DNA of 64,000 nt from Bacteroides faecichinchillae JCM 17102 (GTDB lineage: Bacteria; Bacteroidota; Bacteroidia; Bacteroidales; Bacteroidaceae), in assembly GCF_000614145.1 (NCBI RefSeq), contig NZ_BAKK01000007.1, forward strand, positions 95,801-159,800, read 5' to 3'. Below the pieces are notes generated by a model. It was given only the letters and a program-made list of their open reading frames with translations, was not told the DNA's origin and searched no databases. Below, piece by piece: positions 44,345 to 54,475 of the stretch; the stretch's first letter is position 1; each line of letters starts with the position of its first letter. A program made the position numbers and the translations under genes.

Positions 44345-45598
44345 TTATTTATTTCTTCTCTTTTTATATTCGGCAATTGCCTCGTTGATATTCATTTTCT
44401 CACCATTCCGGAAAGCAATGATAAATGCATCCTTGAATTGTGGAGTGATTGTACGTCTGGTGCGCAATACTTTGTTATAATCAGTAGAAGCACCATAAGT
44501 ATATTTATAAATCCCTTTTTCTTTGTAATAATCGACTCCTTTTAGGCCTTTCAACTGTTTGTCGTTTTTTGAGAGAGGCTTTGAAGAAGTCAGAATTTGT
44601 ACTTTAAACGTTATCTCGCTATCATTTGTTGCACTCTCAGATACAATGGGGCGAGTTGTTGTTTTAGACTCAATAGGACGAGACTTAGTTTCGGCTAAAA
44701 GTTCCTTTGTTGAAACAACATTTTCCGAATCATTATCTGTTTGAGTGATAACAGGATCATTTTCTGTTTCTTCCTGTTCAGTTGGAATGATGGTTTTACT
44801 ACTTCCAGTTAGACGTAGTTCATGTTCTCTTTTGTAATTCAAGAAAGCATTATAAATACCTTTTGCTAATGTACTCATGCCGTTTTCAGAATTCAGATAA
44901 CGTTCTTCTTCCGGTGTTGAAATAAATCCTAATTCCACTAGGATGCTTGGCATTGCACTAGCTTTTAGAACAAGAAAACCAGCTTGGTGTACTCCCCGGT
45001 CTATCCGACTGCAAGTATGTCGGAATTGTTTCTGAACCAATGAGGCTAGATGTACGCTCTGTTCCATATATTTGTCTTGCATGAATTCAAAGATAATGTA
45101 TGATTCTGCGGAGTTCGGATTAAAGCCAGCATAACGGGTTTGATAATCACTTTCATAAAGTATTACAGAGTTTTCCCGTTTCGCTACCTCTAAGTTGGCG
45201 TCCGATTTTGCCAAACCTAATGTCCAAGTAGAAGCACCTTTTGCAGTACGGTTATTGGCTAAGGCATTGGTGTGAATAGAGATAAAAAGATCCGCTTTGG
45301 CATTGTTAGCAATTTCTGCTCGACGATCCAATGGAATGAAAACATCCTTTGTACGTGTATAGACTAATTTTACATCGTCGCAGTTCTTCTTTATCAGATT
45401 ACCTAGTTTCAGAGCGACATTCAGATTGATATTTTTCTCCTTAGATATTTTTCCTATGGCACCGGGGTCGTGTCCGCCATGTCCGGCATCAATAACTACA
45501 GTAAACCTCTGTCCCCATAGATTGCAGGTACATAGGGGAGAAATAAGTAGCCAGAGGCAAGCTAATATATATAATATGTATGATCTATTTAGTTTCAT
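44345..45598 (-). CDS. N-acetylmuramoyl-L-alanine amidase (AmiC/LytC type)
   Basis: A 417-aa secreted enzyme that cleaves the amide bond between muramic acid and the stem peptide, probably at septation. It has a signal peptide (about 1-28) and an Amidase_3 domain (about 32-250) with zinc ligands in VIDAGHGGHDPG (His), the conserved Glu, and FISIHTNA (His). The catalytic Glu is in ILVELGF. A Ser/Thr/Glu-rich linker and a C-terminal SPOR-like segment (about 335-400) follow. A -7 box at 45613 starts the unit. Confidence 0.92.
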   Translation of the reverse strand: MKLNRSYILYILACLWLLISPLCTCNLWGQRFTVVIDAGHGGHDPGAIGKISKEKNINLNVALKLGNLIKKNCDDVKLVYTRTKDVFIPLDRRAEIANNAKADLFISIHTNALANNRTAKGASTWTLGLAKSDANLEVAKRENSVILYESDYQTRYAGFNPNSAESYIIFEFMQDKYMEQSVHLASLVQKQFRHTCSRIDRGVHQAGFLVLKASAMPSILVELGFISTPEEERYLNSENGMSTLAKGIYNAFLNYKREHELRLTGSSKTIIPTEQEETENDPVITQTDNDSENVVSTKELLAETKSRPIESKTTTRPIVSESATNDSEITFKVQILTSSKPLSKNDKQLKGLKGVDYYKEKGIYKYTYGASTDYNKVLRTRRTITPQFKDAFIIAFRNGEKMNINEAIAEYKKRRNK

Positions 45599-45612
45599 AT
45601 TTTAATACGATG

Positions 45613-45620
45613 CAAATGTA
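45613..45620 (-). promoter_or_regulatory. -7 promoter element of the amidase-MlaD unit
   Basis: TACATTTG on the minus strand matches TAnnTTTG, 15 bp before the amidase ATG. Confidence 0.5.
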
Positions 45621-45738
45621 GTAGAAATTTGCAGAAAACTTATGATTTACTATTAAGTTTTGTGTTTTTTTCGGTTTAATGGTAGCTTTTTTCCTGAAAA
45701 CTCCGTTACTTTGCGCCCCGAAGATAAAATATACAGCC

Positions 45739-46686
45739 ATGCTTAAGTTTTTGAAAAATTGGACATTACCAGTCGCAATGCTGGTTGGGACAGTTGTTTA
45801 TTTCCTGTTTGCCCACGTTTCGTTTCTGGCTCCGGTAAAACCGGCTGTGTGGCTAAGTGTTTCTGTTTTAACTCCTTTCTTGATTTTTTTCCAGTTGTTG
45901 CTGACATTTTGCAAGGTTGAGCCTAAAGAATTGAAACCTGTTTTGTGGCATTGGTGGTTGCTGTTGTTTCAACTGATATCATGTTTGCTTGTAGCTGTAG
46001 TATTAGTTTATGTTCCCATGCCTGAAGTATATCGTGACGTGTTTGAGGGAGCGATGGTTTGTTTGATTTGCCCTACGGCTACAGCTGCAGCTGTGATAAC
46101 TGGAAAACTAGGTGGAAATGCGGGAAGTTTAACTACTTATACATTGCTGTCTAATATTTTGGCAGCAATCATTGTTCCTTTGTTGTTTCCTATTGTTGAA
46201 ATACATTCAAATGTTAGTTTTTTGACGGCCTGTTCGCGTATTCTTATTAAAGTCTTCCCATTGTTGCTTTGTCCTTTTATAACGGCTTGCTTACTTCGTT
46301 TTTTTTTGCCAAAAGTACGGACATATTTGGCTAATTTTAGTAATTTGGCTTTTTATCTATGGGGAGTTGCTTTGGCAATTGTTTCCGGTCAGACCGTTCG
46401 TTCTCTGGTTAATAGTGATGCGTCAGGGTATGTGAAACTTTTAATTGCCTTGGCTAGTTTAATAACCTGTTGTATTCAGTTTTATTATGGAAAGCGTATT
46501 GGTGGGCATTATCAGGAACGTATTAGTGGTGGACAAGCTTTAGGGCAAAAAAATACAGTGTTGGCTATTTGGATGGCTTATACATATCTTAATCCGCTAT
46601 CTTCGGTTGGTCCTGGTTCTTATGTACTGTGGCAGAACATTATCAATTCTTGGCAGTTGTGGAAGAAAAGAAAGAAGGAAAATTAG
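45739..46686 (+). CDS. Bile acid:sodium symporter-like (BASS superfamily) transporter
   Basis: About 315 aa with about ten transmembrane helices. The conserved motifs CPTATAAAVITGKLGGNAGS and GGQALGQKNTVLAIWMAYTYLNP resemble the two crossover regions of BASS carriers. The start is placed at the ATG at 45739 (MLKFLKNWTLP), because the longer frame runs through a -7-like box (TTACTTTG at 45709-45716). The substrate (bile acid, pantoate, other organic anion) cannot be inferred. Confidence 0.8.
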   Translation: MLKFLKNWTLPVAMLVGTVVYFLFAHVSFLAPVKPAVWLSVSVLTPFLIFFQLLLTFCKVEPKELKPVLWHWWLLLFQLISCLLVAVVLVYVPMPEVYRDVFEGAMVCLICPTATAAAVITGKLGGNAGSLTTYTLLSNILAAIIVPLLFPIVEIHSNVSFLTACSRILIKVFPLLLCPFITACLLRFFLPKVRTYLANFSNLAFYLWGVALAIVSGQTVRSLVNSDASGYVKLLIALASLITCCIQFYYGKRIGGHYQERISGGQALGQKNTVLAIWMAYTYLNPLSSVGPGSYVLWQNIINSWQLWKKRKKEN

Positions 46687-47022
46687 AAATTCTATTTTAT
46701 ATATATTTGCTCCGAATTATCGGAATAATATATTTTTATTTTTGAAATTACTTCAACTAATATCGGATATTGTGAGATAATAATCTGGTGTACAGGCTTA
46801 ACTTCTCGATAAATCTCGGCTTATTTGCCGAACAAGAAGATTATATTCTATTTCGATCTTCTTTTTTCATAAGAATGACGTTTAATTATGTTTTGTTATA
46901 CTTTTAAGGGGCTGTACAAAAGGGAAAATCAGACAATGATGAAGACGTTTATTGTATTTTGTTTTAAAGATAAATCCGAGAGCGAATATGGAATTGGATA
47001 TAAACAAATAATAATTAAGAAT
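46687..47022. other. Gap between the BASS and GNAT genes, with a possible terminator
   Basis: An AAGAAGAT/ATCTTCTT hairpin (46834-46841 with 46856-46863) followed by TTTT at 46864-46867 may end the BASS transcript. A small CGGC/GCCG hairpin lies before it. No gene is visible; a longer upstream extension of the GNAT frame is weak. Confidence 0.45.
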
Positions 47023-47553
47023 ATGGAAATTAAAATCAGACAAGAACAAGAGAACGATTATAAAGTTGTTTATGAATTAATAGAACTTGCTTTTAGAAAT
47101 ATGGAAGAAAGCGATCATCGTGAACATTTTCTAGTGGAACGCTTACGTAAATCAGAAGCGTTTATACCAGAGCTTTCTTTAGTGGCAGAAAAGGATGGTG
47201 AAATTATTGGGTATATTCTGATGACTAAAGTGGAAATAGTATCAGATGTTAAAGCTATGTCTTCTTTAGCTTTGGCTCCGGTAGCTGTGTTACCTAAATA
47301 TCAGGGACAAGGGGTTGGTGGTACACTAATTTGTGAAGTACATAAACGTGCTGTTGAATTAGGGTATGGGTCTGCTGTTTTATTGGGGCACAAAGATTAT
47401 TATCCTAAGTTTGGATATAAAAAGGCCATCGATTTAGGCATTGAATTTCCCTTTGAGGTTTCTTACGAATATTGTATGGCGGTTGAATTGTTGCCGAATG
47501 CTCTAAAAAACGTACGGGGTATGGTTAAATATTCAAAACCATTTATTAATTAA
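47023..47553 (+). CDS. GNAT family N-acetyltransferase
   Basis: About 176 aa starting MEIKIRQEQENDY. The acetyl-CoA-binding motif A is LPKYQGQGVGGTLICE, followed by GYGSAVLLGHKDYYPKFGYKKA, which is the YhbS-type acetyltransferase pattern. The longer reading frame back to 46888 adds 45 residues of poor coding quality, so I use the ATG at 47023. The acetylated substrate is unknown. Confidence 0.85.
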   Translation: MEIKIRQEQENDYKVVYELIELAFRNMEESDHREHFLVERLRKSEAFIPELSLVAEKDGEIIGYILMTKVEIVSDVKAMSSLALAPVAVLPKYQGQGVGGTLICEVHKRAVELGYGSAVLLGHKDYYPKFGYKKAIDLGIEFPFEVSYEYCMAVELLPNALKNVRGMVKYSKPFIN

Positions 47554-47639
47554 TAACGTTCATAAAAGATTATACTATATTTCTTCCATTTAAATGGTTA
47601 AAAAAAGCACATTTTCTCAGATTTTTGAAACACTATCTT

Positions 47640-47647
47640 TATCTTTG
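47640..47647 (+). promoter_or_regulatory. -7 promoter element of the metallophosphoesterase gene
   Basis: TATCTTTG matches TAnnTTTG, 24 bp before the ATG at 47672. Confidence 0.5.
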
Positions 47648-47671
47648 TTCTAGTTATAAAAACTGAATACA

Positions 47672-49027
47672 ATGAGAGTGAGCAAGAAAAAAATATTCTG
47701 GGGATTTATGTTCCTTATATTAATAGCAGGAGGTATTATTTGTAAAATACGTTGGAAAGTTTGGTTCTATAATAGACCGGAAATAAGTTATGTGCTTACT
47801 AATGAACCTCAGCGAGTGATCCTAACTTTTGGAAATGATGGTGAACTTTCTCGTAATGTAAGTTGGGTATGCGGGGGAGTTTCTAAACAGGCAAAACTAG
47901 AATATACAAAAATAGGCTCTGGAGATACTCTTCTTATCGATGGCTCTTCTAAATTCCTTAAAACGTTAGGAGGTTTTAGCTATGCTAATTGGGCAAAGTT
48001 TAAGGATCTTGCTTACGGGGATTCTTATTCTTATCGAGTATGGAACGATGATCGGGCTTCTAACTGGTATTCATTTACTATGCAACAAGATTCTACGGAT
48101 CACTTTTCTTTTATTTTTGTAGGTGACGTGCAGGATACACTACATGGAAAGACACGTGATTTTATGGAAAATGTACGCTATCGTTTTCCGCAGACCGATT
48201 TCTATATGCTTGGCGGTGATTTTATTGAACGTCCGATGAATTGTTATTGGGAAGAAGCATATCGGAGTGTTGATTCCATTGCTCCCAGTAAGCCTTTATT
48301 AGTTTCTCCTGGGAATCATGAATATGTAAAAGGAATGGTAAGAACTTTGGAACAACGTTTCAATTATTCCTTTTCATATTTGTTAGAATCCGAATATAAG
48401 AATAATAATGTGTATTCTGTTGATTATAAGGATGCTACAATTATTGTCCTTGACAGTAATCGTGATCCTTGGTTTTTATTTTCACAACGTGAATGGTTGG
48501 AGAAGACATTGAAGAATTCTGATAAAAAATGGAAAATTGTAATGTTACATCATCCTGTATATTCTATTAAGGGTAAGACAAATAACATATTAGTGCGCTG
48601 GATGTTCGATCCTTTGTTTAAAGAATATGGAGTTGATTTGGTGCTTCAAGGACATGAACATAACTATGCACGTATGACAAACAAAGAAGGTGATGGAAAA
48701 ATGACTACACCTGTTTATCTGGTTAGTCATGCTTCTCCGAAAGGATATCGATTGAAGTTCAATGGTAAATATGACCGTTTTGGAACTAACAACCGTTTTT
48801 ATCAAAATATTGATGTAAAGGGAGATACTCTTCGTATACAAGCATTTCTAGAGAATGACTCCCTGTATGATGATATGCAGGTTGTGAAAAATGCTTTGGG
48901 TATTCAGATAATAGATCGTGCACAGAACATTCCCGAAATATTAGAAATGCCTTGGCTAACTGGTAAAAAAGCAAAGGAATTTGAACAAAATGCAGAAAAA
49001 TGGCGTAAACGGTCTTTAGTACAATAA
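47672..49027 (+). CDS. Metallophosphoesterase, purple-acid-phosphatase-like, membrane-anchored
   Basis: A 451-aa protein with an N-terminal transmembrane anchor (about 8-27) and a short fibronectin-like domain (about 38-135). The calcineurin-type domain has metal ligands in GDVQDT, GGDFIERP, SPGNHEY, MLHHPVYS and LQGHEHNYAR. The order matches purple acid phosphatases. It probably hydrolyses phosphate esters in the periplasm. It ends with a 12-bp convergent overlap with the NamZ gene. Confidence 0.88.
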   Translation: MRVSKKKIFWGFMFLILIAGGIICKIRWKVWFYNRPEISYVLTNEPQRVILTFGNDGELSRNVSWVCGGVSKQAKLEYTKIGSGDTLLIDGSSKFLKTLGGFSYANWAKFKDLAYGDSYSYRVWNDDRASNWYSFTMQQDSTDHFSFIFVGDVQDTLHGKTRDFMENVRYRFPQTDFYMLGGDFIERPMNCYWEEAYRSVDSIAPSKPLLVSPGNHEYVKGMVRTLEQRFNYSFSYLLESEYKNNNVYSVDYKDATIIVLDSNRDPWFLFSQREWLEKTLKNSDKKWKIVMLHHPVYSIKGKTNNILVRWMFDPLFKEYGVDLVLQGHEHNYARMTNKEGDGKMTTPVYLVSHASPKGYRLKFNGKYDRFGTNNRFYQNIDVKGDTLRIQAFLENDSLYDDMQVVKNALGIQIIDRAQNIPEILEMPWLTGKKAKEFEQNAEKWRKRSLVQ

Positions 49028-50179
49028 ATATTTTTTTCTCATACTTTGATACGTCTGTAGTTCCTTTTGCCAACTGTTACGGATATCTTGTTCTGAATCA
49101 CCTTTTAGGATGGCTTTACGGACAGAATCTGTTCCCATAAGTAAATCGAACCATCGTGTACGTGAAAAAAAAGCTTCTCCTTCGCCGGATAGTTGGTAAA
49201 AATTCAAGAAGTAACGAAGAGTAAATCCATGTACATCTGTCACATTGCGTAAATCTTTTCCGTAACAAAGTGTCCCTTTATGCATTGGTTTTTTGTCGAA
49301 TCCGGGTAAAGATTCAGGAGTGAAAGTAAAGCTACCGTATTTTTTATCAGGTGCGCCCAATACTTGAAAAGGAAAGGTTGTTCCACGCCCTACACTTATC
49401 TGAGTTGCTTCGAAAGGGCAAAGAGAAGCATATAACCGAATGGATTGTGCATTAGGTAAATTAGGAGATGGTTTTACGGGAAGTATGTAGGGTTGTCTAT
49501 GTTTCCATCCTTTCATCGAAATAACAGTAAGTGGACAAGGGGACTTAGTTGTTGTTATCCAACCTTCTCCATTAATCATTTGTGCCAGTTCCCCTATCGT
49601 GCAACCATGGAGAATAGGAATTGGCAACATACCTACGAAACTTTGATAAGCAGGTTTTAATATAGGACCTTCTACGTAGTCGCATGGATTTGGACGATCG
49701 AGCACAATCAGTTCTTTTTGATTTTCGGCACAAGCTTCCATTACATAAAACATAGTACTTATATAGGTATAGAATCGTGCTCCTACATCTTGTATATCGA
49801 ATAAAATAACATCCACATTCTTTAATTGTGCACTAGTAGGTTTTTTATTGTTTCCATAAAGCGAAACGATTGGTATTCCGGTGCGACTGTCTTTCCCATC
49901 TTTTACCTCTTCTCCTGCATCTGCATTTCCCCGAAAACCATGTTCCGGTGCAAATACCTGAACTACTTGAATATTTAATTTCAAAAGAGTATCGAGTAGA
50001 TGAGTCTGTTTTGAACCAACAATAGATGTGTGATTTACAACCATTCCCACTCGTTTACCTTTGAGCAACGGCAAATATTGCTCGGTACGTTCGGCACCTG
50101 TAATCACTTTTCCAAAGATCGACACTGGAAAGGCTGTGAATGCTAGTATTGAAAGAATGAGGAAGAATCTGGTTTGCAT
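49016..50179 (-). CDS. DUF1343 protein, NamZ-like exo-beta-N-acetylmuramidase
   Basis: A 387-aa exported protein with a signal peptide (ending near SIFG). The N-terminal half shows KGKRVGMVVNHTSIVG and VQVFAPEHGFRGNADAGEEV with the conserved catalytic-site Glu, typical of DUF1343. Members of this family (NamZ) release MurNAc from peptidoglycan fragments. The C-terminal half is the FTLRYFLNFYQ type. Its role in muropeptide recycling is inferred from the family. Confidence 0.85.
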   Translation of the reverse strand: MQTRFFLILSILAFTAFPVSIFGKVITGAERTEQYLPLLKGKRVGMVVNHTSIVGSKQTHLLDTLLKLNIQVVQVFAPEHGFRGNADAGEEVKDGKDSRTGIPIVSLYGNNKKPTSAQLKNVDVILFDIQDVGARFYTYISTMFYVMEACAENQKELIVLDRPNPCDYVEGPILKPAYQSFVGMLPIPILHGCTIGELAQMINGEGWITTTKSPCPLTVISMKGWKHRQPYILPVKPSPNLPNAQSIRLYASLCPFEATQISVGRGTTFPFQVLGAPDKKYGSFTFTPESLPGFDKKPMHKGTLCYGKDLRNVTDVHGFTLRYFLNFYQLSGEGEAFFSRTRWFDLLMGTDSVRKAILKGDSEQDIRNSWQKELQTYQSMRKKYLLY

Positions 50180-50204
50180 ATCAGTAAATTTTTGTAATAT
50201 TGCA

Positions 50205-50212
50205 CAAAAATA
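50205..50212 (-). promoter_or_regulatory. -7 promoter element of the NamZ-like gene
   Basis: TATTTTTG on the minus strand matches TAnnTTTG, 25 bp before the ATG at 50179. Confidence 0.5.
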
Positions 50213-50254
50213 TTCATTTATCCATAAGAAAACAAGTTATAAGTAGTAAAGAAT

Positions 50255-50791
50255 ATGAATCCAAATGAAATCATTGATAAATATTATCCGCAAGATAGTG
50301 CGCTGAGGTCAGTTTTACTAATACATAGTTATGCTGTAGTCCATAAGGCAATGAAAATAATAGATGCTCATCCGGAACTTTCATTAGATCGTAATTTTGT
50401 GCGCGAAGCAGCACTTTTGCATGATATAGGTATTTTTCAGACCGATGCTCCTGCTATTCATTGTTTAGGCTCCCATCCTTATATCTGCCATGGTTATTTA
50501 GGTGCTGACCTCTTGCGTAGTGAAGGATTTCCGCGTCATGCATTAGTGTGTGAGCGTCATACAGGTGCCGGACTGTCCTTACTGGAAATTATTGAACAGC
50601 AACTTCCGATTCCTCATCGTGATATGCTTCCCATCAGTTTAGAAGAGCAATTGATCTGTTTTGCTGATAAGTTCTTTTCGAAAACGCGCCTTGATGAAGA
50701 GAAATCTGTAGAAAAAGCCCGGAAAAGTATTGCAAAGTATGGTGAAGAGGGCCTTATACGCTTTAATAGATGGTGTTCTCTCTTTTTATAG
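50255..50791 (+). CDS. HD-domain phosphohydrolase
   Basis: A 178-aa HD-superfamily protein. Metal ligands are visible as His in LIHSYAV, the HD pair in LLHDIGIF and later HRH-type residues (VCERHTGAG), with a final Asp in CFADKFF. The pattern fits YedJ/uncharacterised HDIG hydrolases rather than a c-di-GMP GYP domain. The substrate is unknown. It lies between NamZ (divergent) and lptD. Confidence 0.83.
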   Translation: MNPNEIIDKYYPQDSALRSVLLIHSYAVVHKAMKIIDAHPELSLDRNFVREAALLHDIGIFQTDAPAIHCLGSHPYICHGYLGADLLRSEGFPRHALVCERHTGAGLSLLEIIEQQLPIPHRDMLPISLEEQLICFADKFFSKTRLDEEKSVEKARKSIAKYGEEGLIRFNRWCSLFL

Positions 50792-50846
50792 CACTAAAAA
50801 ATAATTAAATAACGAAGATTCGCACGTATAATTGATGAAGATTGTG

Positions 50847-50854
50847 TACTTTTG
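50847..50854 (+). promoter_or_regulatory. -7 promoter element of lptD
   Basis: TACTTTTG matches TAnnTTTG, 26 bp before the ATG at 50881. Confidence 0.5.
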
Positions 50855-50880
50855 CCACTTCAAGCGTAAACTATTAGTTA

Positions 50881-53583
50881 ATGGCGCCATTGAAAGTAAA
50901 AATAATTATATCATTCATACTGTTGATTGTCTTACTGATGCTTCCCGACGAGGCTGTGTCCCAACGTCGAAGAAGAGGGATGATTGCCTCCAACACTGCA
51001 CAAAACGACTCCTTACAGGGGAATGATTCCCTGAGAGCAGATACAGTGACGGTGCAAATTGACTCTTTGCCACCAGCACAGAAGAAACAACCGCTTGATG
51101 CACCGGTTGTTTATGAATCTAATGACTCTACTGTCTTTACTTTAGGAGGTGCCGCTACATTGTATGGTGGTGGAAAGGTTAATTATCAGAATATTGAGCT
51201 TACTGCGGAAGTAATTTCCATGAATCTGGATAGTAGTACGGTTCATGCCTATGGTATTAAAGACTCTGTCGGAGTGATAAAGGGGAAACCTGTTTTTAAG
51301 GATGGAGATACTGCTTATGATACAGAAACGATTCGTTATAATTTCAAGTCTAAAAAAGCTGGTATCACAGATATTGTTACTCAACAGGGAGAAGGTTATG
51401 TGACAGGTAATAAGGCAAAGAAAGGTGCTAATGATGAAATCTTCATGCAGGATGGTCGGTATACGACTTGTGACCATCATGATCATCCGCACTTTTATAT
51501 GCAGCTGACTAAAGCAAAAGTTCGTCCTAAGAAGAATGTAGTAACAGGACCGGCTTATCTTGTAGTTGAAGATGTTCCTTTGCCCTTGGCGGTACCCTTT
51601 TTCTTCTTTCCATTTTCCAGTAGTTATTCTTCGGGCTTTATTATGCCGACCTATATGGATGACTCCAGTCGTGGATTCGGTTTGGCTGAAGGAGGATATT
51701 ACTTTGCAATCAGCGATATGATGGATTTGAAATTGACGGGAGATATATTCACAAAAGGTTCATGGAGACTGTCGGGATTAACTAATTATAATCGACGTTA
51801 TAAATATTCTGGTACCTTGCAGGCCGATTATCAGGTTACAAAGACTGGAGATAAAGGAATGCCCGATTATGCTGTTGCCAAAGACTTTAAAATTGTATGG
51901 AACCATCGTCAGGATGCAAAGGCTAGTCCTAACAGTACGTTCTCGGCGAGTGTAAACTTTTCAACTAGTAGTTATGAACGTTCCAATATCAACAACCTTT
52001 ATAACTCTCAGTTGCTGACTCAGAATACTAAAACATCAAGTATCAGTTATTCACGTAGTTTCCCGGATTTGGGTTTGACATTGTCAGGAACCAGTAATAT
52101 TGCGCAGACCATGCGTGACTCTTCTATTGCAGTGACTCTGCCAGATCTTAATATTTCATTAAGTCGTTTGTTTCCGTTCAAGCGGAAGAAAGCAGCGGGA
52201 GCCGAACGTTGGTATGAAAAGATTTCTGTTAGTTATACCGGACGTATGACAAATAGTATCCGTACTAAAGATGATCGTTTGTTCAAAGCTGGATTTAACG
52301 AATGGGAACATTCGATGAATCATAATATTCCAGTTAGTGCTACTTTTACTTTATTCAAGTATTTTCAGGTTTCTCCTTCGGTGAATTATACAGAACGTTG
52401 GTATACCCGTAAGATAGATCAGGTGTATGATATGGAAAAACATCGGTTAGATCCGTTAATGAATGATACTATCAATGGTTTCTATCGTGTGTCCAACTAT
52501 TCGGCCAGTTTGAGTTTGAGTACTAAGTTGTACGGTATGTATAAACCGCTTTTTATGAAGAAGAAGGAAATACAACTTCGTCATGTTTTTACTCCGCAGG
52601 TAAGTCTGAGTGGTGCCCCAGGTTTTAGTAAATATTGGGAAGAGTATACTGATTATAATGGGGTGACACAGTACTATTCTCCTTTTGGTGGACAACCTTA
52701 TGGAGTTCCTTCACGAGAAGGTTCCGGAACTGTAAGCTTCTCTGTATCGAATAACTTGGAAATGAAGTATTATGATGCGAAAAAGGATACATTAAAGAAA
52801 GTGAGTTTGATTGATGAGTTTGGTATGGGTATGTCTTACAATATGGCTGCAAAGGAGAGACCTTGGAGTGATCTGAGCATGAACATCCGTTTGAAGTTGA
52901 CTAAGAACTATACTTTTAATATGAACGCATCGTTTGCTACCTATGCTTACACATTCGATAAAAATGGTAATGTAGTTACTGGTAATCGTACGGAATGGTC
53001 TTATGGACGTTTCGGTCGTTTTCAAGGATACGGTTCTTCTTTCAATTATACCTTGAATAATGATACTTGGAAGAAATGGTTTGGACCAAAGGATGATGTG
53101 GATAAGGATAAAGATACTGAAGATGATGATGAAGAATCGGAAGATATAGAAGGAGAAAAGAAAGAAAAGAAGGTTGAAAAAGCACAAGCGGATCCAGATG
53201 GCTATCAGGTATTTAAAATGCCATGGTCTTTAAGTCTTAGCTACTCTTTTAATATTCGCGAAGATCGCACAAAACCTATTAATCGTTATTCTATGCGGTA
53301 TCCGTTTACTTATACTCATAATATCAATGCGAATGGAAATGTAAAGATCTCCAATAACTGGTCACTTTCGTTCAATACAGGTTATGATTTTCAGGCGAAG
53401 GAAATAACACAAACTTCATGTACAATTTCACGTGACTTACACTGTTTTAATATACAGGCGAGTCTATCTCCGTTTGGACGTTGGAAATACTATAACGTTA
53501 CTATTCGTGCCAATGCAAGTATTTTGCAAGATTTGAAATACGAACAGAGAAGCCAGACTCAAAGTAATATTCAGTGGTATTAA
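50881..53583 (+). CDS. lptD: LPS assembly outer-membrane protein LptD homologue
   Basis: A 900-aa outer-membrane protein. An N-terminal signal/anchor (about 8-26) is followed by a beta-taco OstA-type domain (about 75-215: ATLYGGGKVNYQNIELTAEVISMNL, ETIRYNFKSKKAGI, GRYTTCDHHDHPHF). A barrel domain then runs to the end with many alternating Tyr/Thr strands. A Lys/Glu/Asp-rich insert lies at about 735-775. It should deliver LPS to the outer leaflet. Bacteroidetes LptD sequences are divergent, but the N-terminal part fits well. Confidence 0.88.
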   Translation: MAPLKVKIIISFILLIVLLMLPDEAVSQRRRRGMIASNTAQNDSLQGNDSLRADTVTVQIDSLPPAQKKQPLDAPVVYESNDSTVFTLGGAATLYGGGKVNYQNIELTAEVISMNLDSSTVHAYGIKDSVGVIKGKPVFKDGDTAYDTETIRYNFKSKKAGITDIVTQQGEGYVTGNKAKKGANDEIFMQDGRYTTCDHHDHPHFYMQLTKAKVRPKKNVVTGPAYLVVEDVPLPLAVPFFFFPFSSSYSSGFIMPTYMDDSSRGFGLAEGGYYFAISDMMDLKLTGDIFTKGSWRLSGLTNYNRRYKYSGTLQADYQVTKTGDKGMPDYAVAKDFKIVWNHRQDAKASPNSTFSASVNFSTSSYERSNINNLYNSQLLTQNTKTSSISYSRSFPDLGLTLSGTSNIAQTMRDSSIAVTLPDLNISLSRLFPFKRKKAAGAERWYEKISVSYTGRMTNSIRTKDDRLFKAGFNEWEHSMNHNIPVSATFTLFKYFQVSPSVNYTERWYTRKIDQVYDMEKHRLDPLMNDTINGFYRVSNYSASLSLSTKLYGMYKPLFMKKKEIQLRHVFTPQVSLSGAPGFSKYWEEYTDYNGVTQYYSPFGGQPYGVPSREGSGTVSFSVSNNLEMKYYDAKKDTLKKVSLIDEFGMGMSYNMAAKERPWSDLSMNIRLKLTKNYTFNMNASFATYAYTFDKNGNVVTGNRTEWSYGRFGRFQGYGSSFNYTLNNDTWKKWFGPKDDVDKDKDTEDDDEESEDIEGEKKEKKVEKAQADPDGYQVFKMPWSLSLSYSFNIREDRTKPINRYSMRYPFTYTHNINANGNVKISNNWSLSFNTGYDFQAKEITQTSCTISRDLHCFNIQASLSPFGRWKYYNVTIRANASILQDLKYEQRSQTQSNIQWY

Positions 53584-53730
53584 GCATATTCTAGATCAGT
53601 TTTTTCTAATAAAATAGAGAGTTGTATTTTGTTTGAACCTTATCAAGTAAATGCTCATTGATGATAAAATGACAGTCAGCAATTAAAAGACTGAAAATGC
53701 TCAATTGAACTAATTTTATCTTTATAATAA

Positions 53731-53766
53731 AAAACGAAGCTAGATTCTATTATAGCTTCGTTTTTA
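53731..53766. terminator. Bidirectional terminator between lptD and ung
   Basis: A 12-bp perfect stem (53731-53742 with 53753-53764) and a 10-nt loop, A-rich before and T-rich after, separates the convergent lptD and ung genes. Confidence 0.88.
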
Positions 53767-53807
53767 TTATATAGTATCTTATAGAGTTTAAAGAAAGCGA
53801 GGTACTT

Positions 53808-54470
53808 TTACCAAACGATTTCTGTTTCTCCATGTGATTTCAAGTATTCATTTGTTCGGCTAAAGTGTTTATTCCCGAAAAAACCATTATAGGCTGAAAG
53901 GGGAGAAGGATGCGCTGAGTTAAGTACTAAATGTTTATTACGGTCAATAAATGCACCTTTTCGTTGGGCATACGCTCCCCATAAAATAAATACGATATGC
54001 TCTCTCTCTTCTGCTAACGCGCGGATAGCTGCATCAGTAAATACTTCCCAGCCGCGGTTTTGATGTGAACCGGCCTGATGGGCACGTACTGTTAAAGTAG
54101 CATTGAGCAATAATACGCCTTGTTGAGCCCAACGAGTTAAATTTCCAGTAGCAGGTGTTTCAGTTCCTAGATCTGCCTTTATCTCTTTAAAAATATTAAT
54201 TAGAGATGGAGGGAAGGGAACGCCATCGTTTACGGAGAAGCAGAGCCCGTGTGCTTGTCCCGGACCATGATAAGGATCCTGACCAATAATAACTACTTTT
54301 ACTTTGTCGAAAGGGCAAAGATTAAAAGCATTGAAAATGAGTTTTCCTGGAGGAAATATTTGATATTTACTGTATTCGTTTCTAACGAATTCTGTTAATG
54401 TTCGAAAATAATCTTTTTCAAATTCGGGTTGTAGATGTGTTTTCCAACTTTCTTCTATCTGTACATTCAT
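53808..54470 (-). CDS. ung: Uracil-DNA glycosylase
   Basis: A 220-aa base-excision repair enzyme. Active-site GQDPYHGPGQAHGLCFSV (catalytic Asp) is followed by uracil-binding LLLNATLTV (Asn) and the Leu-intercalation loop HPSPLSAYNGFFG. All motifs are intact and the length is typical. It begins 5 bp after asnA on the same strand and is probably co-transcribed. Confidence 0.96.
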   Translation of the reverse strand: MNVQIEESWKTHLQPEFEKDYFRTLTEFVRNEYSKYQIFPPGKLIFNAFNLCPFDKVKVVIIGQDPYHGPGQAHGLCFSVNDGVPFPPSLINIFKEIKADLGTETPATGNLTRWAQQGVLLLNATLTVRAHQAGSHQNRGWEVFTDAAIRALAEEREHIVFILWGAYAQRKGAFIDRNKHLVLNSAHPSPLSAYNGFFGNKHFSRTNEYLKSHGETEIVW

Positions 54471-54475
54471 GGTTA

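Noticed and set aside
46888..47022. 45-residue N-terminal extension of the GNAT protein
   Set aside because: It has no family similarity and weak composition. The acetyltransferase fold begins at the ATG at 47023.
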